In this document: positions 7,704 through 18,100 of the stretch, piece by piece
Layout of the letters: each line of letters begins with the position of its first letter
Numbering within the stretch: position 1 is the stretch's first letter
Assembly (NCBI RefSeq): GCF_001904655.1
Contig: NZ_MRCC01000006.1
Coordinates: 219,072 to 283,071 of the forward strand
Reading direction: 5' to 3'
Source: Chroogloeocystis siderophila 5.2 s.c.1
GTDB taxonomy: Bacteria; Cyanobacteriota; Cyanobacteriia; Cyanobacteriales; Chroococcidiopsidaceae
DNA length: 64,000 nucleotides
Notes under the pieces: model-generated
The model's database searches: none
What the model saw: only the letters and a program-made list of their open reading frames with translations
Told to the model about the DNA's origin: nothing
Position numbers and translations under genes: made by a program

Positions 7704-7746
7704 CTGCAAATTACCAAGTCATCATTCACAACTCTGTACAGCGGTA

Positions 7747-7785
7747 AGTGGCTGGCTTTATTCTAGTTACTACACGCCAGCCACT
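7747..7785. terminator. Hairpin between convergent MAPEG and metK genes
   Basis: AGTGGCTGGC (7747-7756) pairs with GCCAGCCACT (7776-7785), a perfect 10-bp stem with a 19-base loop, in the gap between two convergent genes. The T-rich tail is weak on both strands (TTTT after a six-base gap on the plus strand). Confidence 0.5.
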
Positions 7786-7797
7786 CATCAGTTTTAC

Positions 7798-9063
7798 TTA
7801 TCCAACAGTTGCTGAAAGTGGTTGAGACGCTGCTTTCAACGCATCGGCTTTATCGGTACGTTCCCATGGCAAATCCAAATCAGTGCGACCAAAATGACCG
7901 TAAGCCGCGACGTCCTGATAAAAACGTCCGCCTCGTTCAGATGGCAGCTTTTGCAAATTAAAAGCATGGATAATGCCCGCAGGACGAAGTTCAAAGTGCT
8001 GTTTGACTAACTCTAGTAAGCGATCTTCTTCAACTTTGCCCGTACCAAAGGTTTCCACTAAGATACTGACAGGTCGCGCGACACCGATCGCATAACTCAG
8101 TTGTACTTCACACTTTTCTGCCAACCCAGCAGCAACAATATTTTTAGCGACATAACGACACGCATAAGCCGCACTGCGGTCTACTTTTGTGGGATCTTTA
8201 CCAGAAAAAGCCCCACCACCGTGGCGCGAATAACCACCGTAGGTATCCACAATGATCTTACGTCCAGTGAGTCCTGAATCTCCTTGCGGACCACCAATGA
8301 CAAACTTACCAGTAGGATTTACTAAAAAGCGCGTACTATCATCTGGTTTAATCGCAATATCGGCAAACACAGGTTCAACTACTGCTGTCCATAAATCCGC
8401 TTTGATTTTGGCTTGTACCGCTTCGGTATTGGTAATATCACCAATTGTTGCTGTATGCTGAGTGGAAATGAGGATGGTGTCAATTCCGACTGGACGTCCA
8501 TCTTCGTAAGCAACGGTGACTTGAGTTTTACCATCAGGACGAAGGTAAGGTAAATCTCCTGTTTTGCGTACAGCAGCTAAGCGGCGGGAAATTCGGTGTG
8601 CCAAACTGATTGGTAATGGCATCAACTCGGGTGTTTCGTTGCAAGCAAAGCCAAACATGATACCTTGGTCGCCAGCACCGATCGCATCGAATTGTTCTTC
8701 GCTATCTTGTTCGCGACTTTCGTGCGCTGTATTCACACCTTGGGCAATATCGGGCGATTGTTCGTCTAAAGCAACTAAAACCGCACAACTATTGTCAGAA
8801 AAGCCATTATTCGCATCGGTATAGCCAATATCAGCAATTTTCTTGCGCGCAATATCAACGTAGTTAACATGGGCTTTGGTGCTGATTTCTCCGGTAATCA
8901 GGACTAACCCAGTATTGACGACAACTTCTGCGGCAACGCGGCTAGCAGGATCTTGTGCTAGCAACGTATCTAAAATGGTATCAGAAATTTGATCGCAGAT
9001 TTTGTCTGGATGTCCTTCTGTGACTGATTCAGAAGTAAAAAAATAACGACGAGACAAGGGCAT
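7798..9063 (-). CDS. metK: S-adenosylmethionine synthetase
   Basis: A 421-aa cytosolic enzyme making SAM from methionine and ATP. The N-terminal [10 protein letters not shown] (residues 12-21), the middle [10 protein letters not shown] and the P-loop-like [19 protein letters not shown] are all intact. Length fits cyanobacterial MetK, which is slightly longer than the E. coli enzyme at the C-terminus. The 120-base upstream gap shows no recognisable SAM riboswitch. It is transcribed toward the MAPEG relic and separated from it by a hairpin. Confidence 0.97.
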   Translation of the reverse strand: MPLSRRYFFTSESVTEGHPDKICDQISDTILDTLLAQDPASRVAAEVVVNTGLVLITGEISTKAHVNYVDIARKKIADIGYTDANNGFSDNSCAVLVALDEQSPDIAQGVNTAHESREQDSEEQFDAIGAGDQGIMFGFACNETPELMPLPISLAHRISRRLAAVRKTGDLPYLRPDGKTQVTVAYEDGRPVGIDTILISTQHTATIGDITNTEAVQAKIKADLWTAVVEPVFADIAIKPDDSTRFLVNPTGKFVIGGPQGDSGLTGRKIIVDTYGGYSRHGGGAFSGKDPTKVDRSAAYACRYVAKNIVAAGLAEKCEVQLSYAIGVARPVSILVETFGTGKVEEDRLLELVKQHFELRPAGIIHAFNLQKLPSERGGRFYQDVAAYGHFGRTDLDLPWERTDKADALKAASQPLSATVG

Positions 9064-9183
9064 CTCCTTAACTCATAATGTATAAGTGTTGATGGTTGTA
9101 TGATGTTAGTCTGCCATCATAGCAACATTTCCAATATACGGATAAGTTAAGAATAAAGGATGATCCCAAAAGTCGGGGAAAAT

Positions 9184-9924
9184 TTAGTTGGATTGGCAGA
9201 TCTGAATTTCATTGAGTTGCGCGATCGCCACATCGGCTGAATGTAAATGTGCAGCCGCACTTCTCCAGGAAATACCAATACACCCTGCTGCACCAGCGTT
9301 ACGCGCCATTTCGATATCACCTACCGAATCTCCTACCATTAAGGTATTTTGGGGTGCGACTTCTAGCTTTTGGCAAGCTTGAATAAACAACGCCGGATCG
9401 GGTTTACTAGGTCCAAATTCCTCAACTCCCATTTGCAATTGTACGTAGTCTTGCAACTGATGGCGTTCGACAAAAGCTTTTACGCGCTGTGTAGAAGCTG
9501 CTGAAAGAATTCCTAGTTTCAAACCTGCTTGCGATAGATCCTGTAAGACTTCCAACGAACCGACAAATAAGGGTGAAGGTGTTGTCCCAATCACTTGATC
9601 GGCTTCCATAAACGCATTGTGCGCGATCGCGCGTGAGTCTAACCACCCCCGCCCTGTTTCAGCAATATAAGCTGCTGCGGCAATTTCGGTTTCATAACGA
9701 CTACCAACTGCAAGTAATCCTGTCGGATCGAGGCGATCGCCCTGAATTCCAAACGCCATTAATAACGGTTCTCCGATTCCTGGAATTTGCGCATCAATTA
9801 AGCGCGATCGCTTTTGCCCTAAGGAACGCAAATATTCTTCAGAATCTTCTAGCGTGCCGTCTTTATCAAAGATGATTGCTTGGATGTTTTGAAAAGTTAT
9901 ATGTTTACACTGAATTGTAACCAA
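9184..9924 (-). CDS. HAD-superfamily phosphatase (phosphoglycolate phosphatase-like)
   Basis: 246 aa. HAD motif I is FDKDGTL with the nucleophile Asp20 and the general acid Asp22. A helical cap follows, then motif II (GILSAAS), the Lys region GPSKPDP and motif IV MVGDSVGDIEMA. Substrate is likely a small phosphorylated metabolite. 2-Phosphoglycolate is a fair guess for the family, but it is not diagnosable here. The start appears to be a TTG at 9924, with GAGGT nine bases upstream and no in-frame ATG before motif I. Confidence 0.8.
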   Translation of the reverse strand: MVTIQCKHITFQNIQAIIFDKDGTLEDSEEYLRSLGQKRSRLIDAQIPGIGEPLLMAFGIQGDRLDPTGLLAVGSRYETEIAAAAYIAETGRGWLDSRAIAHNAFMEADQVIGTTPSPLFVGSLEVLQDLSQAGLKLGILSAASTQRVKAFVERHQLQDYVQLQMGVEEFGPSKPDPALFIQACQKLEVAPQNTLMVGDSVGDIEMARNAGAAGCIGISWRSAAAHLHSADVAIAQLNEIQICQSN

Positions 9925-10061
9925 ATAAGATACCTCGCTGATAATGCTGCTGTTATTATTTTGATTAAAACTTGTCTAAAACTCAATTTGCGGCTCATTG
10001 CACGAAGTGTGCATACACATTTGATTTGTGTAACTCACAGATTAAAATTTATGGCTTGAGA

Positions 10062-10087
10062 AATAAAAAAAGAGGGATAAACCCTCT
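10062..10087 (-). terminator. Rho-independent terminator after rpsA
   Basis: On the minus strand AGAGGG-TTTAT-CCCTCT is followed by a run of seven T. It lies 46 bases past the rpsA stop. Confidence 0.85.
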
Positions 10088-10132
10088 TGTTATGAAGTAT
10101 GAATTACTGTTACTTTCTCCGCAAAAATAAAC

Positions 10133-11125
10133 TTACTCCTCGTCAATAGCAGCAGGAATTTCTTCTTCCGTAGCAGCAGGAATTTCTTCCTCGACTGCTT
10201 CAGTTTCTTCTAGAGGGATTCCTTGCTGTTTAGCAAGCATCTGCTCTCGATACTTAGCGGCCATTTCTTCTGCTTTATCGTACACCAGGTCGCGATTTTT
10301 AATCATATCGCCTGGTTCAGGTTCTAGCTGCTTCGTAGACAACGAGATTCGACCGCGTTCCGCGTCTAAATCAATGATCATCACTTTCACTTCATCATTG
10401 ACGTTAAACACGCTATGAGGCGTATCAATGTGATCGTGCGAGATTTCGGAGATGTGCAGCAAACCGCTAACGCCACCAATATCAATAAAGGCACCGTAAG
10501 GCTTAATTCCGCGTACAGTACCAATCACAACCTCACCGACTTCTAGACGGTTCATCTTGCGCTCAACTAAGGCGCGGCGGTGCGAGAGAACCAAGCGGTT
10601 GCGGTCTTCATCTACTTCTAAAAATTTTAGCGGTAGTTCTTCGCCGACTAAGTCTTCCTTGGGTTTACGAGTACTAATATGCGATCCTGGAATGAAGCCC
10701 CGCAGACCTTCAATGCGGACTAACGCGCCACCACGATTGGTCGCAAAGACATTAGAGCGCACTGTAGCATCTTCGGTTTGCAATTGGCGTACTCGTTCCC
10801 ACGCCCGCATATACTCGATCCGGCGAATCGACAGCGTTAGCTGACCATCTTCATTTTCATCGGTAAGAATGAAGAATTCCCGTGTTTCGTTCGATTGTAA
10901 AACTTCTTCTGGGGAATCCACGCGGTTAATGGACATCTCCTGAATCGGGATGTACGCCGCTGTTTTCGCACCAATGTCAATCAGAGCGCCTCTAGGCTCG
11001 ATACTGAATACTGTCCCAGCTACCGTATCTCCAGGACTAAAGTGATAATCGTATTTATCGAGTAGAGCAGCGAAATCTTCGTGAGTAAAACCAATTTCTG
11101 CGACAGTTTGTTTCTGATTGACCAT
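10133..11125 (-). CDS. rpsA: 30S ribosomal protein S1
   Basis: 330 aa with three S1 RNA-binding domains, as in cyanobacterial Rps1A, compared with six in E. coli. The first covers about residues 30-100 (GDTVAGTVFSIEPRGALIDIG), the second about 115-180 (GALVRIEGLRGFIPGSHI) and the third about 195-265 (IGTVRGIKPYGAFIDIGGVSGLLHISEIS). The acidic tail contains a near-duplicate EEIPAA-TEEEIPAA. The protein recruits mRNA to the small ribosomal subunit. A STRR heptad repeat lies upstream and a clean terminator downstream. Confidence 0.95.
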   Translation of the reverse strand: MVNQKQTVAEIGFTHEDFAALLDKYDYHFSPGDTVAGTVFSIEPRGALIDIGAKTAAYIPIQEMSINRVDSPEEVLQSNETREFFILTDENEDGQLTLSIRRIEYMRAWERVRQLQTEDATVRSNVFATNRGGALVRIEGLRGFIPGSHISTRKPKEDLVGEELPLKFLEVDEDRNRLVLSHRRALVERKMNRLEVGEVVIGTVRGIKPYGAFIDIGGVSGLLHISEISHDHIDTPHSVFNVNDEVKVMIIDLDAERGRISLSTKQLEPEPGDMIKNRDLVYDKAEEMAAKYREQMLAKQQGIPLEETEAVEEEIPAATEEEIPAAIDEE

Positions 11126-11181
11126 GCTAATGTGTTCCTGGTATTTAGTCTCCGTAAGTTTTTGCCTCCTAACTTCTTAGG

Positions 11182-11201
11182 GGTCAGAGGTCAGAGGTCA
11201 G
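11182..11201. repeat. Heptad repeat (GGTCAGA), STRR type
   Basis: Three tandem units of GGTCAGA-like sequence in the rpsA/nrdR gap. Related arrays occur at 11923, 16690 and 32596. Confidence 0.7.
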
Positions 11202-11368
11202 TGTTAAAACAGCAGCTAGGTATTGCCTTACCCTAGTTAGGGCAATGGTTCTGAGCTTTTATAGTGTCCTAACCATCAAGACCATTTCCATACATCTTTA
11301 ATTAATCCTAGCGTAGGAAAGCCAAATCTATACGCACAAGTATTCAGACCCTCCATTATACCTGATTA

Positions 11369-11884
11369 TCATGAATGAGTAAATTCATAATCATTAATGG
11401 TTTCGGCGGCGATGTCTGTTGCTGCGGGGCTGCTGCGCTGTGCCAAATCTTCTAAAGTATCTACAAAATCACGGATGCTCTGAAATTGGCGGTACACCGA
11501 AGCAAAACGCACATAAGCTACTTCGCTAAGTGATTTGAGGTGATGCAAAACTAATTCGCCAATTTCTAAACTTGTGACTTCGCGCGAGGTGCGTTGTTGA
11601 AGTTCCGATTCAATTTCGTCTACTAATGCTTCGAGCCGTACTGTAGAAATGCCTGTTTTATGACAAGCTTGGACAATGCCTCGAAGTAGTTTTGAGCGGT
11701 CAAAACACTCGCGATCGCCGTTTTGTTTTAAAACGGTAATGGGTAAAAACTCAATACGCTCATAGGTTGTAAAGCGACGTTGACAATTGAGGCAATCACG
11801 TCGCCTGCGGATACTTTGTCCTGCTTCTGTTACTCGTGATTCCAACACCCGATGATTAGGATGTTGGCAGAAAGGACAGCGCAT
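11369..11884 (-). CDS. nrdR: Transcriptional repressor NrdR
   Basis: 171 aa. The zinc ribbon is at the N-terminus (Cys3, Cys6, Cys31, Cys34) with the basic stretch RRRRDC. An ATP-cone domain follows (about residues 48-138, starting [19 protein letters not shown]). NrdR senses nucleotide/dATP levels and represses ribonucleotide reductase genes; none of those is in the window. It lies downstream of psbB-psbT on the same strand, separated by a STRR repeat and a hairpin, so it is probably a separate unit. Confidence 0.95.
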   Translation of the reverse strand: MRCPFCQHPNHRVLESRVTEAGQSIRRRRDCLNCQRRFTTYERIEFLPITVLKQNGDRECFDRSKLLRGIVQACHKTGISTVRLEALVDEIESELQQRTSREVTSLEIGELVLHHLKSLSEVAYVRFASVYRQFQSIRDFVDTLEDLAQRSSPAATDIAAETINDYEFTHS

Positions 11885-11922
11885 AAAAAACGCATCTTTA
11901 AAGGATTTACTTTCAACAGCAG

Positions 11923-11947
11923 AGGTCAGAGGTTAGAGGTTAGAGCT
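11923..11947. repeat. Heptad repeat (AGAGGTC/AGAGGTT), STRR type
   Basis: Three to four tandem seven-base units directly upstream of nrdR. Same family as the array at 11182. Confidence 0.65.
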
Positions 11948-12032
11948 AAATATTAGCCTCAATAATGTTCTAACTCTATTAACCTTGCTATAAAACTCTA
12001 TTTACCTTAAAGCAGGTAAAAATGCAAACAAT

Positions 12033-12060
12033 CCGCCACTACCACAATCGGTAGCAGCGG
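12033..12060 (-). terminator. Probable terminator after psbT
   Basis: On the minus strand CCGCTGCTACC pairs with GGTAGTGGCGG across a short loop, with a two-base internal mismatch. It lies 40 bases after the psbT stop and is followed by an AT-rich stretch ending in TTTTT. Confidence 0.5.
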
Positions 12061-12099
12061 TTGTCTAATCGCATTTCTTGCTAAAACTAGCTTGAATTG

Positions 12100-12198
12100 C
12101 TATTTCTTTTGGATACGGGGAGGTTCGCGAAAGGCGATCGCAAAGAATAGAGTTCCGATTGCCAAAGCAAGAATTAAGATGTAAGCAACGCTTTCCAT
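12100..12198 (-). CDS. psbT: Photosystem II subunit PsbT
   Basis: A 32-aa single-span thylakoid protein at the PSII dimer interface. The translation begins [19 protein letters not shown] and ends REPPRIQKK, matching PsbT. The ATG is at 12198 and the TAG at 12100-12102. It starts 135 bases downstream of psbB on the same strand, the usual cyanobacterial and plastid psbB-psbT order, and is probably co-transcribed with it. Confidence 0.95.
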   Translation of the reverse strand: MESVAYILILALAIGTLFFAIAFREPPRIQKK

Positions 12199-12333
12199 AA
12201 GACAATGTTCTAATTACAAGCTGAGCTAATATTGATAGTTTACCAAGCAAAAGAAAAGAACGGTTTAAAAAACTACTAAGGCTATAGTTGCCGCAGCAAT
12301 TTGTTACCGTTCTTTACAAATTAAGAAAAAGCA

Positions 12334-13890
12334 CTAAACGGCTTCTTTCTTTCTGGTTGTCTTGTCGCCTAATTTTTGGAACAAACCAAACTCGACTTGT
12401 TCTTCTAGATCGGCCTCAATTCCGGCAAATACGTCGCGGAAGATTGTCCGTGAACCGTGCCAGAGATGACCAAAGAAGAATAACAACGCAAACGTAGCGT
12501 GTGCGAAAGTAAACCAACCGCGAGGAGAGGTACGGAATACACCGTCCGGTTTCGCGATCGCCAAATCGCCAAATCGCGTACTTTGGTCGCCATCAAATAA
12601 GAAGGGTTCGCCTAATTGAGCTTGACGTGCGTACTTCTTCACATCAGTTGGATCGGTAAAAGTTTGCCCGTCCAACTCACCGCCGTAGAAGCTAACAGTG
12701 ACACCTGCTTGCTCAAAGCTATATTTAGATTCTGCCCGACGGAAAGGAATATCCGCGCGGACAACACCATCGGCATCGGTCAAGATTACTGGAAATGTTT
12801 CAAAGAACGCAGGCATCCGACGCACAAACAATTCGCGTCCTTCAGCATCTTGAAACACCGGATGACCCAACCAAGCCAAAGCAACGCCGTTAGTTTTATT
12901 CATTGGACCTACACGGAACAAACCACCTTTAGCTGGGTTGTTACCGATGTAGTCATAGAATGCAAGCTTTTCAGGAATTTCCGACCAAGCCTCAGATAAA
13001 GACGCTCCTTCGGCTACACTTGCTTGTACGCGACGCTGAATTTCTTGTTTGAAATAACCATCATCCCATTGATAACGGGTAGGACCAAACAATTCGATTG
13101 GCGTGGTCGCGCTGCCGTACCACATGGTGCCAGCAACAACAAACGCAGCAAAGAAGACTGCCGCAATACTGCTAGAAAGTACCGTTTCAATGTTACCCAT
13201 CCGTAGAGCTTTGTACAGCCGTTCGGGTGGTCGCACGGAAAGGTGAAATAAACCAGCAATAATACCAACAACACCCGCCGCGATATGGTGGGCGACAACG
13301 CCTCCAGGGTTAAAGGGGTTAAACCCAGCAGGTCCCCACTCTGGTGCGACAGGTTGAACGCTACCTGTTAGACCATAAGGGTCAGACACCCACATTCCTG
13401 GACCAAATAATCCGGTAAGGTGGAACGCACCAAAACCGAAGCACAACAGACCAGATAGAAACAAGTGGATGCCAAACATTTTTGGCAAATCAAGCGCGGG
13501 TTCGCCAGTACGAGGGTCTCTGAAAAGTTCTAAATCCCAATAAACCCAGTGCCAAACAGCCGCTAAGAATAACAGCCCAGAAAGGACAATATGAGCAGCA
13601 GCAACGCCCTCAAATGACCAAATACCTGGGTCAGTTACAGCACTTCCTGTAACGTTCCAGCCCCCCCAGGAACCAGTAACGCCTAAGCGCGCCATGAACG
13701 GCAGTACGTACATTCCTTGCCGCCACATGGGGTTGAGAACCGGATCGCTGGAGTCAAAAATTGCTAATTCATACAGGGCCATAGAACCAGCCCAACCTGC
13801 AACAAGCGCAGTATGCATTAGGTGTACAGAAATCAGTCGCCCTGGATCATTCAAGACGACTGTATGTACTCGGTACCAGGGTAGTCCCAT
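12334..13890 (-). CDS. psbB: Photosystem II chlorophyll-binding core antenna CP47
   Basis: A 518-aa thylakoid protein with six membrane spans that binds antenna chlorophyll and passes energy to the PSII reaction centre. The N-terminus [19 protein letters not shown] and the following [10 protein letters not shown] are canonical. Chlorophyll-ligating His residues occur in pairs in the spans (for example [35 protein letters not shown]), and the large lumenal loop lies at about residues 260-440. The C-terminal tail is basic (TTRKKEAV). psbT follows directly. Confidence 0.98.
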   Translation of the reverse strand: MGLPWYRVHTVVLNDPGRLISVHLMHTALVAGWAGSMALYELAIFDSSDPVLNPMWRQGMYVLPFMARLGVTGSWGGWNVTGSAVTDPGIWSFEGVAAAHIVLSGLLFLAAVWHWVYWDLELFRDPRTGEPALDLPKMFGIHLFLSGLLCFGFGAFHLTGLFGPGMWVSDPYGLTGSVQPVAPEWGPAGFNPFNPGGVVAHHIAAGVVGIIAGLFHLSVRPPERLYKALRMGNIETVLSSSIAAVFFAAFVVAGTMWYGSATTPIELFGPTRYQWDDGYFKQEIQRRVQASVAEGASLSEAWSEIPEKLAFYDYIGNNPAKGGLFRVGPMNKTNGVALAWLGHPVFQDAEGRELFVRRMPAFFETFPVILTDADGVVRADIPFRRAESKYSFEQAGVTVSFYGGELDGQTFTDPTDVKKYARQAQLGEPFLFDGDQSTRFGDLAIAKPDGVFRTSPRGWFTFAHATFALLFFFGHLWHGSRTIFRDVFAGIEADLEEQVEFGLFQKLGDKTTRKKEAV

Positions 13891-14093
13891 TGACTACGAT
13901 CCTCCAAGGGTGAATTATGTCTACAATGCAATTTTTCAACTTTTTGTTATTACCAGGTGCTTGCCAAGAAACACAACTGTGTTGGAGTAACAAATTGTCT
14001 TCACAGCTAAGCAACTGAAGGACAAACAAAAATGAGAATTATTAAAAAAGTGTAACTATGTCCTGTGCCGATTGCAAGAGCGATCCCATCGGG

Positions 14094-14429
14094 TTATTGC
14101 ACAACTGATTGAATATTTGTCAACTGACACATCGCTTCGGCTGCACCTAAGCGCTCAATCACCTGTTCGGCACTTATTAAGCGTTTGAGGACAACTTGAC
14201 CGATGCCTTGGGCGGTGGAGTTATTTTGAAGGCTGACGATTGGTTTGACCTCTACGGTCAACACAATGTCTTCTACAGCGTACAACCACAACTTTTCGTT
14301 AGCTTCTACAAGACAAATATTTAACCGGTTAATATCTGGTTGACGTCGCCACGCAGTTTCGTTCCACAACCCATCCGATGCCCAGACTCGGCACACTATC
14401 CAGCCATCAGTGAGAAAGAAGTATTTCAT
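14094..14429 (-). CDS. Conserved cyanobacterial hypothetical protein, 111 aa
   Basis: The start at 14429 (MKYFFLTDGWIVCRVWASDGLWNE) is preferred; an in-frame extension to 14504 is leader-like and low in conserved character. The protein is compact and beta-rich with many Trp and no membrane segment. I recall similar short proteins in other cyanobacteria but no function. It lies upstream of psbB on the same strand with a 203-base gap, and divergent from mnmG. Confidence 0.6.
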   Translation of the reverse strand: MKYFFLTDGWIVCRVWASDGLWNETAWRRQPDINRLNICLVEANEKLWLYAVEDIVLTVEVKPIVSLQNNSTAQGIGQVVLKRLISAEQVIERLGAAEAMCQLTNIQSVVQ

Positions 14430-14682
14430 ATACCGTATTTCCGTAAGGCTGACCCGAATAAAGAGCAAGGGCAAAGAAAAAGAATTAAGAGCCGTCCTTC
14501 TCAATCACGCTTTTTGTGAAATAGTATCACGAGCTTCTGTAATCTGTAATTGTTGCAAAATGAGAATCATCCGCCTTGGCAATCAGCTTGAAAAACTCCA
14601 ATCTCCGACCTCTGACTCCTTCTTTGGTATAACAATTAGAATTAAAATACTGAGTCGTTGCTGCTGCTTGAAGCCATAGCTT

Positions 14683-16611
14683 ATGCGATCGCCCACGAAT
14701 GTAGAATTTATCGACGCGTTTGATGTCATCGTTGTCGGAGCAGGTCATGCTGGTTGTGAAGCTGCTCTTGCTACCGCACGCTTGGGCTGTCGGACGCTAC
14801 TCCTGACGCTCAACTTGGATAAAATTGCTTGGCAACCGTGTAATCCTGCGGTCGGAGGTCCAGCAAAATCGCAGTTGACGCACGAAGTTGATGCCTTGGG
14901 TGGGGAAATCGGCAAAATGGCAGACCGTACCTACCTACAAAAGCGGATACTTAACTCGTCGAGAGGTCCTGCGGTGTGGGCATTACGCGCGCAAACGGAT
15001 AAGCGGGAATACGCAGCCGTTATGAAAGGAATTGTCGAGAACCAAGAAAACTTGACAATTCGCGAAGCGATGGTCACAGATTTGGTATTGGGCGCAAACG
15101 ATGAAGTTATTGGTGTCGAAACTTACTTCGGCGTCGGATTCAAATCTCCTACAGTGATTTTAACGACGGGGACATTTCTCGGTGGTCGCATTTGGGTTGG
15201 TAATAAATCAATGCCCGCCGGACGCGCCGGAGAATTTGCCGCGGAAGGATTGACAGAAACACTCAATCAGCTAGGGTTTGAAACTGGACGATTAAAAACA
15301 GGAACGCCAGCACGAGTTGACAAGCGATCGCTTGATTACACCCAACTAGAACCCCAACCAGGCGACTCGGAGATACGTTGGTTCAGCTTTGACCCAAATG
15401 TGTGGGTAGAACGCGAGCAAATGCCTTGTTATCTAACGCGTACGACCGCTGCAACACATCAGTTGATTCGCGATAATCTTCATTTATCTCCAGTCTACGG
15501 CGGCTGGATCGATGCTAAAGGACCGCGCTACTGTCCCAGTATTGAAGATAAAATTGTCCGTTTTGCTGATAAAGAAAGTCATCAGATATTTATTGAACCC
15601 GAAGGGCGTGATATTCCTGAACTTTATATTCAGGGGTTTTCGACAGGTTTACCCGAAGCGCTGCAACTTCAGATGCTACGCACGCTTCCAGGACTGGAAA
15701 ACTGCGTGATGCTACGTCCAGCGTATGCAGTGGAATACGACTACTTGCCTGCGACGCAATGTTACCCAACACTGATGACAAAAAAAATTGCAGGGTTATT
15801 CTGTGCGGGGCAAATCAACGGCACAACAGGTTATGAAGAAGCCGCAGCCCAAGGAATTGTCGCTGGGATCAATGCGGCGCGTTATGTACGGCATCAAGAA
15901 ATGATTGTCTTTGCCCGCGAACAAAGTTATATCGGGACGTTAGTAGACGATTTGTGTACCAAAGACCTCCGCGAACCTTATCGAATGCTGACTAGCCGTT
16001 CTGAGTATCGGTTGTTACTGCGCTCCGATAATGCCGATCAGCGGTTAACACCATTAGGGCGCGAGATTGGGTTGATTGATGACCGCAGGTGGGAACTGTT
16101 TACCCGCAAACAAGCAAACATTGCAGCGGAAAAAGAACGACTCTACACCACACGCGTGAAAGAACACGAACCCGTAGGACAAGCGATCGCATCTTCTACA
16201 AAACAAGCAATCAAAGGCTCGATTACACTTGCTGACTTACTGCGACGTCCTGGCTTTCATTACGAAGATCTCGAACATCATGGTTTAGGTAACTCGGATC
16301 TTGATGTTGTGGAAAAAGAAGGTGCTGAAATTGAAATTAAATATTCAGGCTATCTACAACGCCAGCAAAACCAGATCGACCAAATTTCACGACAAGCACA
16401 CCGTCTACTACCATCAGATCTAAATTATGCTGTGATCGAAACCTTATCGAAAGAAGCACGCGAGAAGCTTGCCAAAGTCAAACCGCTAACAATCGGTCAA
16501 GCAGCGCGGATTGGTGGTGTAAACCCTGCAGATGTCAATGCGTTGCTCGTCTATCTAGAAATACGTTCTCGTAGTGGAGCGATCGCACAACCTTCCGTTT
16601 TAGTATCGTAG
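14683..16611 (+). CDS. mnmG: tRNA uridine 5-carboxymethylaminomethyl modification enzyme MnmG (GidA)
   Basis: A 642-aa FAD protein that, with MnmE, modifies U34 of several tRNAs. FAD motif [12 protein letters not shown] is at residues 17-28. The GidA signatures are clear: [16 protein letters not shown], then a [12 protein letters not shown] loop and [20 protein letters not shown]. The C-terminal helical domain ends with [22 protein letters not shown], which contacts MnmE. Length is normal. Confidence 0.97.
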   Translation: MRSPTNVEFIDAFDVIVVGAGHAGCEAALATARLGCRTLLLTLNLDKIAWQPCNPAVGGPAKSQLTHEVDALGGEIGKMADRTYLQKRILNSSRGPAVWALRAQTDKREYAAVMKGIVENQENLTIREAMVTDLVLGANDEVIGVETYFGVGFKSPTVILTTGTFLGGRIWVGNKSMPAGRAGEFAAEGLTETLNQLGFETGRLKTGTPARVDKRSLDYTQLEPQPGDSEIRWFSFDPNVWVEREQMPCYLTRTTAATHQLIRDNLHLSPVYGGWIDAKGPRYCPSIEDKIVRFADKESHQIFIEPEGRDIPELYIQGFSTGLPEALQLQMLRTLPGLENCVMLRPAYAVEYDYLPATQCYPTLMTKKIAGLFCAGQINGTTGYEEAAAQGIVAGINAARYVRHQEMIVFAREQSYIGTLVDDLCTKDLREPYRMLTSRSEYRLLLRSDNADQRLTPLGREIGLIDDRRWELFTRKQANIAAEKERLYTTRVKEHEPVGQAIASSTKQAIKGSITLADLLRRPGFHYEDLEHHGLGNSDLDVVEKEGAEIEIKYSGYLQRQQNQIDQISRQAHRLLPSDLNYAVIETLSKEAREKLAKVKPLTIGQAARIGGVNPADVNALLVYLEIRSRSGAIAQPSVLVS

Positions 16612-16689
16612 GGGAAAAGGGTGAGAAACGAGGAGCGAGTGTATCTAGTAGCTTGTAATGAGTGAAAAAGTTATATGTAATTCTCCCCC

Positions 16690-16717
16690 GACCTCTGACC
16701 CCTGACCTCTGACCCCT
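16690..16717. repeat. Heptad repeat (complement of GGTCAGA), STRR type
   Basis: Four tandem units of ACCTCTGACCCCTG-type sequence between mnmG and the coiled-coil gene. It is the opposite orientation of the arrays at 11182 and 11923. Confidence 0.65.
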
Positions 16718-16736
16718 CATCAATGGAGTTCTCATA

Positions 16737-17306
16737 GTGGGCTTATTCGACGATTTCAACCGCTTTTTAGAAAACCGCTTAGAAGAATTTTTGCGCAACA
16801 ACCCGCATTTGGAGTTTGAAGCGCTTTTAGAACAACTACGCGAACAAGAAGAAGATACTTTAAAGTTAATTGCGGATTTGCAATTACAAGAGAAACGCGC
16901 ACAAGATGAAATTCTAGCAACTGCGCAAGAAATCCAGCGCTGGCACGTTCGTGTAGAAAAAGCAAAAGCTGCAAATCGACTCGATCTTGCGCAACCAGCA
17001 CAAGAGCGCGAAGCCGCACTATTACGCGAAGGTAATCAGCGTTGGGGTCACATGCAGGGTTTAAAAGAACGCATCACCCAAGCAAAAGAATTACTCCGCC
17101 AAATTCAACAACGACGTCAAGAAGTTCAAACTAAAGCCACAGAAGCACAAACGAACCGTGCTAACTATCAAACGCAGCAACTTTGGGAAACAGACGGTTG
17201 GAATCGTCGGGCACGATCGCAGGGTGCAGACGATCTCGAAGCAACGTTTCAACGATGGGAAACCCAAGAGGAGCTAGACCAGTTAAAGCGGAATATGGGA
17301 AGATAA
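16737..17306 (+). CDS. Coiled-coil protein of TIGR04376 type
   Basis: A 189-aa, highly charged, almost entirely helical protein. Residues 30-150 form long coiled-coil segments rich in Gln, Glu and Arg. The N-terminus MGLFDDFNRFLENRLEEFL is amphipathic, and the C-terminus contains DDLEATFQRWETQEEL, reminiscent of PspA/IM30-like proteins. I believe it belongs to the cyanobacterial family TIGR04376, with unknown role. The start is a GTG at 16737 with GGAG eight bases upstream. Confidence 0.65.
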   Translation: MGLFDDFNRFLENRLEEFLRNNPHLEFEALLEQLREQEEDTLKLIADLQLQEKRAQDEILATAQEIQRWHVRVEKAKAANRLDLAQPAQEREAALLREGNQRWGHMQGLKERITQAKELLRQIQQRRQEVQTKATEAQTNRANYQTQQLWETDGWNRRARSQGADDLEATFQRWETQEELDQLKRNMGR

Positions 17307-17586
17307 TTTGGTGTCCATGACACGATTAAACTACAGTATAGCTCTCGTTGCTAACAGGTAATTGAGATTTTTACCATGTCCTATATTCCTCACTCCAAAT
17401 ATATAGCGGATGATTCAATTATTTGCTTAACTTGAGGCTCAGCGAATCGAGCGCCAAGAATTTTATACAGCAACAAGCAACAAAGAGCTATAAAATTATT
17501 TATTACCAATTTTTCTAAATCTATTAGAATCTCAGGAACATAACCTTAGCCTAAGAGACAAAGGCTTTAGCTTGTATATTTAACAG
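17307..17586. other. Intergenic region upstream of DUF4359 and downstream of tRNA-His
   Basis: 280 AT-rich bases with no gene visible. A weak hairpin AGCCT...AGGCT (around 17549-17568) follows the tRNA in its direction of transcription, but it lacks a T-run. Confidence 0.4.
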
Positions 17587-17660
17587 GGCGAACGATGGGA
17601 CTCGAACCCACGAATGGAGGAACCACAATCCTCTGCCTTAACCACTTGGCTACGCTCGCC
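17587..17660 (-). tRNA. trnH: tRNA-His (GTG)
   Basis: On the minus strand a complete cloverleaf can be drawn. It has an acceptor stem GCGAGCG/CGTTCGC plus the extra G-1 paired to C73 typical of tRNA-His, a D-arm with AAGTGGTTAAGGC, an anticodon stem GAGGA with anticodon GTG in TTGTGGT, and a T-arm GTGGGTTCGAGTCCCAT. The CCA end is not encoded. Confidence 0.96.
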
Positions 17661-17717
17661 ATTGCATTATTGATTATACCACTTTTTATTTGTAGCTTGG
17701 TTGCTCAAACAAAAAAT

Positions 17718-18098
17718 ATGAAAAATTTGCCTATTATTACCTACGTCGGAGTTGCAGCCCTCGCAGGGATAGGAATCACCATGGCTGTGACTAACCCAAG
17801 CTTGCCAGCCTACGAAGCTTATGCAGTACAGCGGCTGACAGAATATCTCAAAAGTGACGTTTGTCCGCAAGTACCAGAGGTTTTTGGTGATTTCTTACAG
17901 CGCAATTGCTCTAAAATTGTTGATTCGAGCCAAGCACAGATGCGGTTGATTATTACCCAAGCAACACAGCAGCAAAATTTTATTTTATTTAGTATTTACC
18001 GGACAAATCTATCGGTGAATCCTTTACTGCCGTCTTATCAATTTGAAACTGTGGGAGTTTTCCATAATTTTTACACTTATAGCGCCGAACGTCAGTAA
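17718..18098 (+). CDS. DUF4359 family protein
   Basis: 126 aa. A hydrophobic N-terminus (about residues 5-25, ITYVGVAALAGIGITMAVTN) could be a signal peptide or membrane anchor. The following domain has two Cys (DVCPQ and QRNCSKI) that could form a disulfide. The pattern matches the cyanobacterial DUF4359 family of unknown function. The start is the ATG at 17718; the open frame further upstream runs through tRNA-His and cannot be coding. It is convergent with the VOC gene, with two bases between stops. Confidence 0.7.
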   Translation: MKNLPIITYVGVAALAGIGITMAVTNPSLPAYEAYAVQRLTEYLKSDVCPQVPEVFGDFLQRNCSKIVDSSQAQMRLIITQATQQQNFILFSIYRTNLSVNPLLPSYQFETVGVFHNFYTYSAERQ

Positions 18099-18100
18099 AC

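Noticed and set aside
9064..9183. SAM riboswitch upstream of metK
   Set aside because: The 120-base gap shows no recognisable conserved core or expression platform.
10133..10210. Repeated EEIPAA-coding segment in rpsA as a possible mobile repeat
   Set aside because: A short in-frame duplication in an acidic tail is common in S1 proteins and has no other copies seen.
17595..17717. N-terminal extension of the DUF4359 frame
   Set aside because: It runs through the tRNA-His gene on the opposite strand; the ATG at 17718 gives a normal protein.
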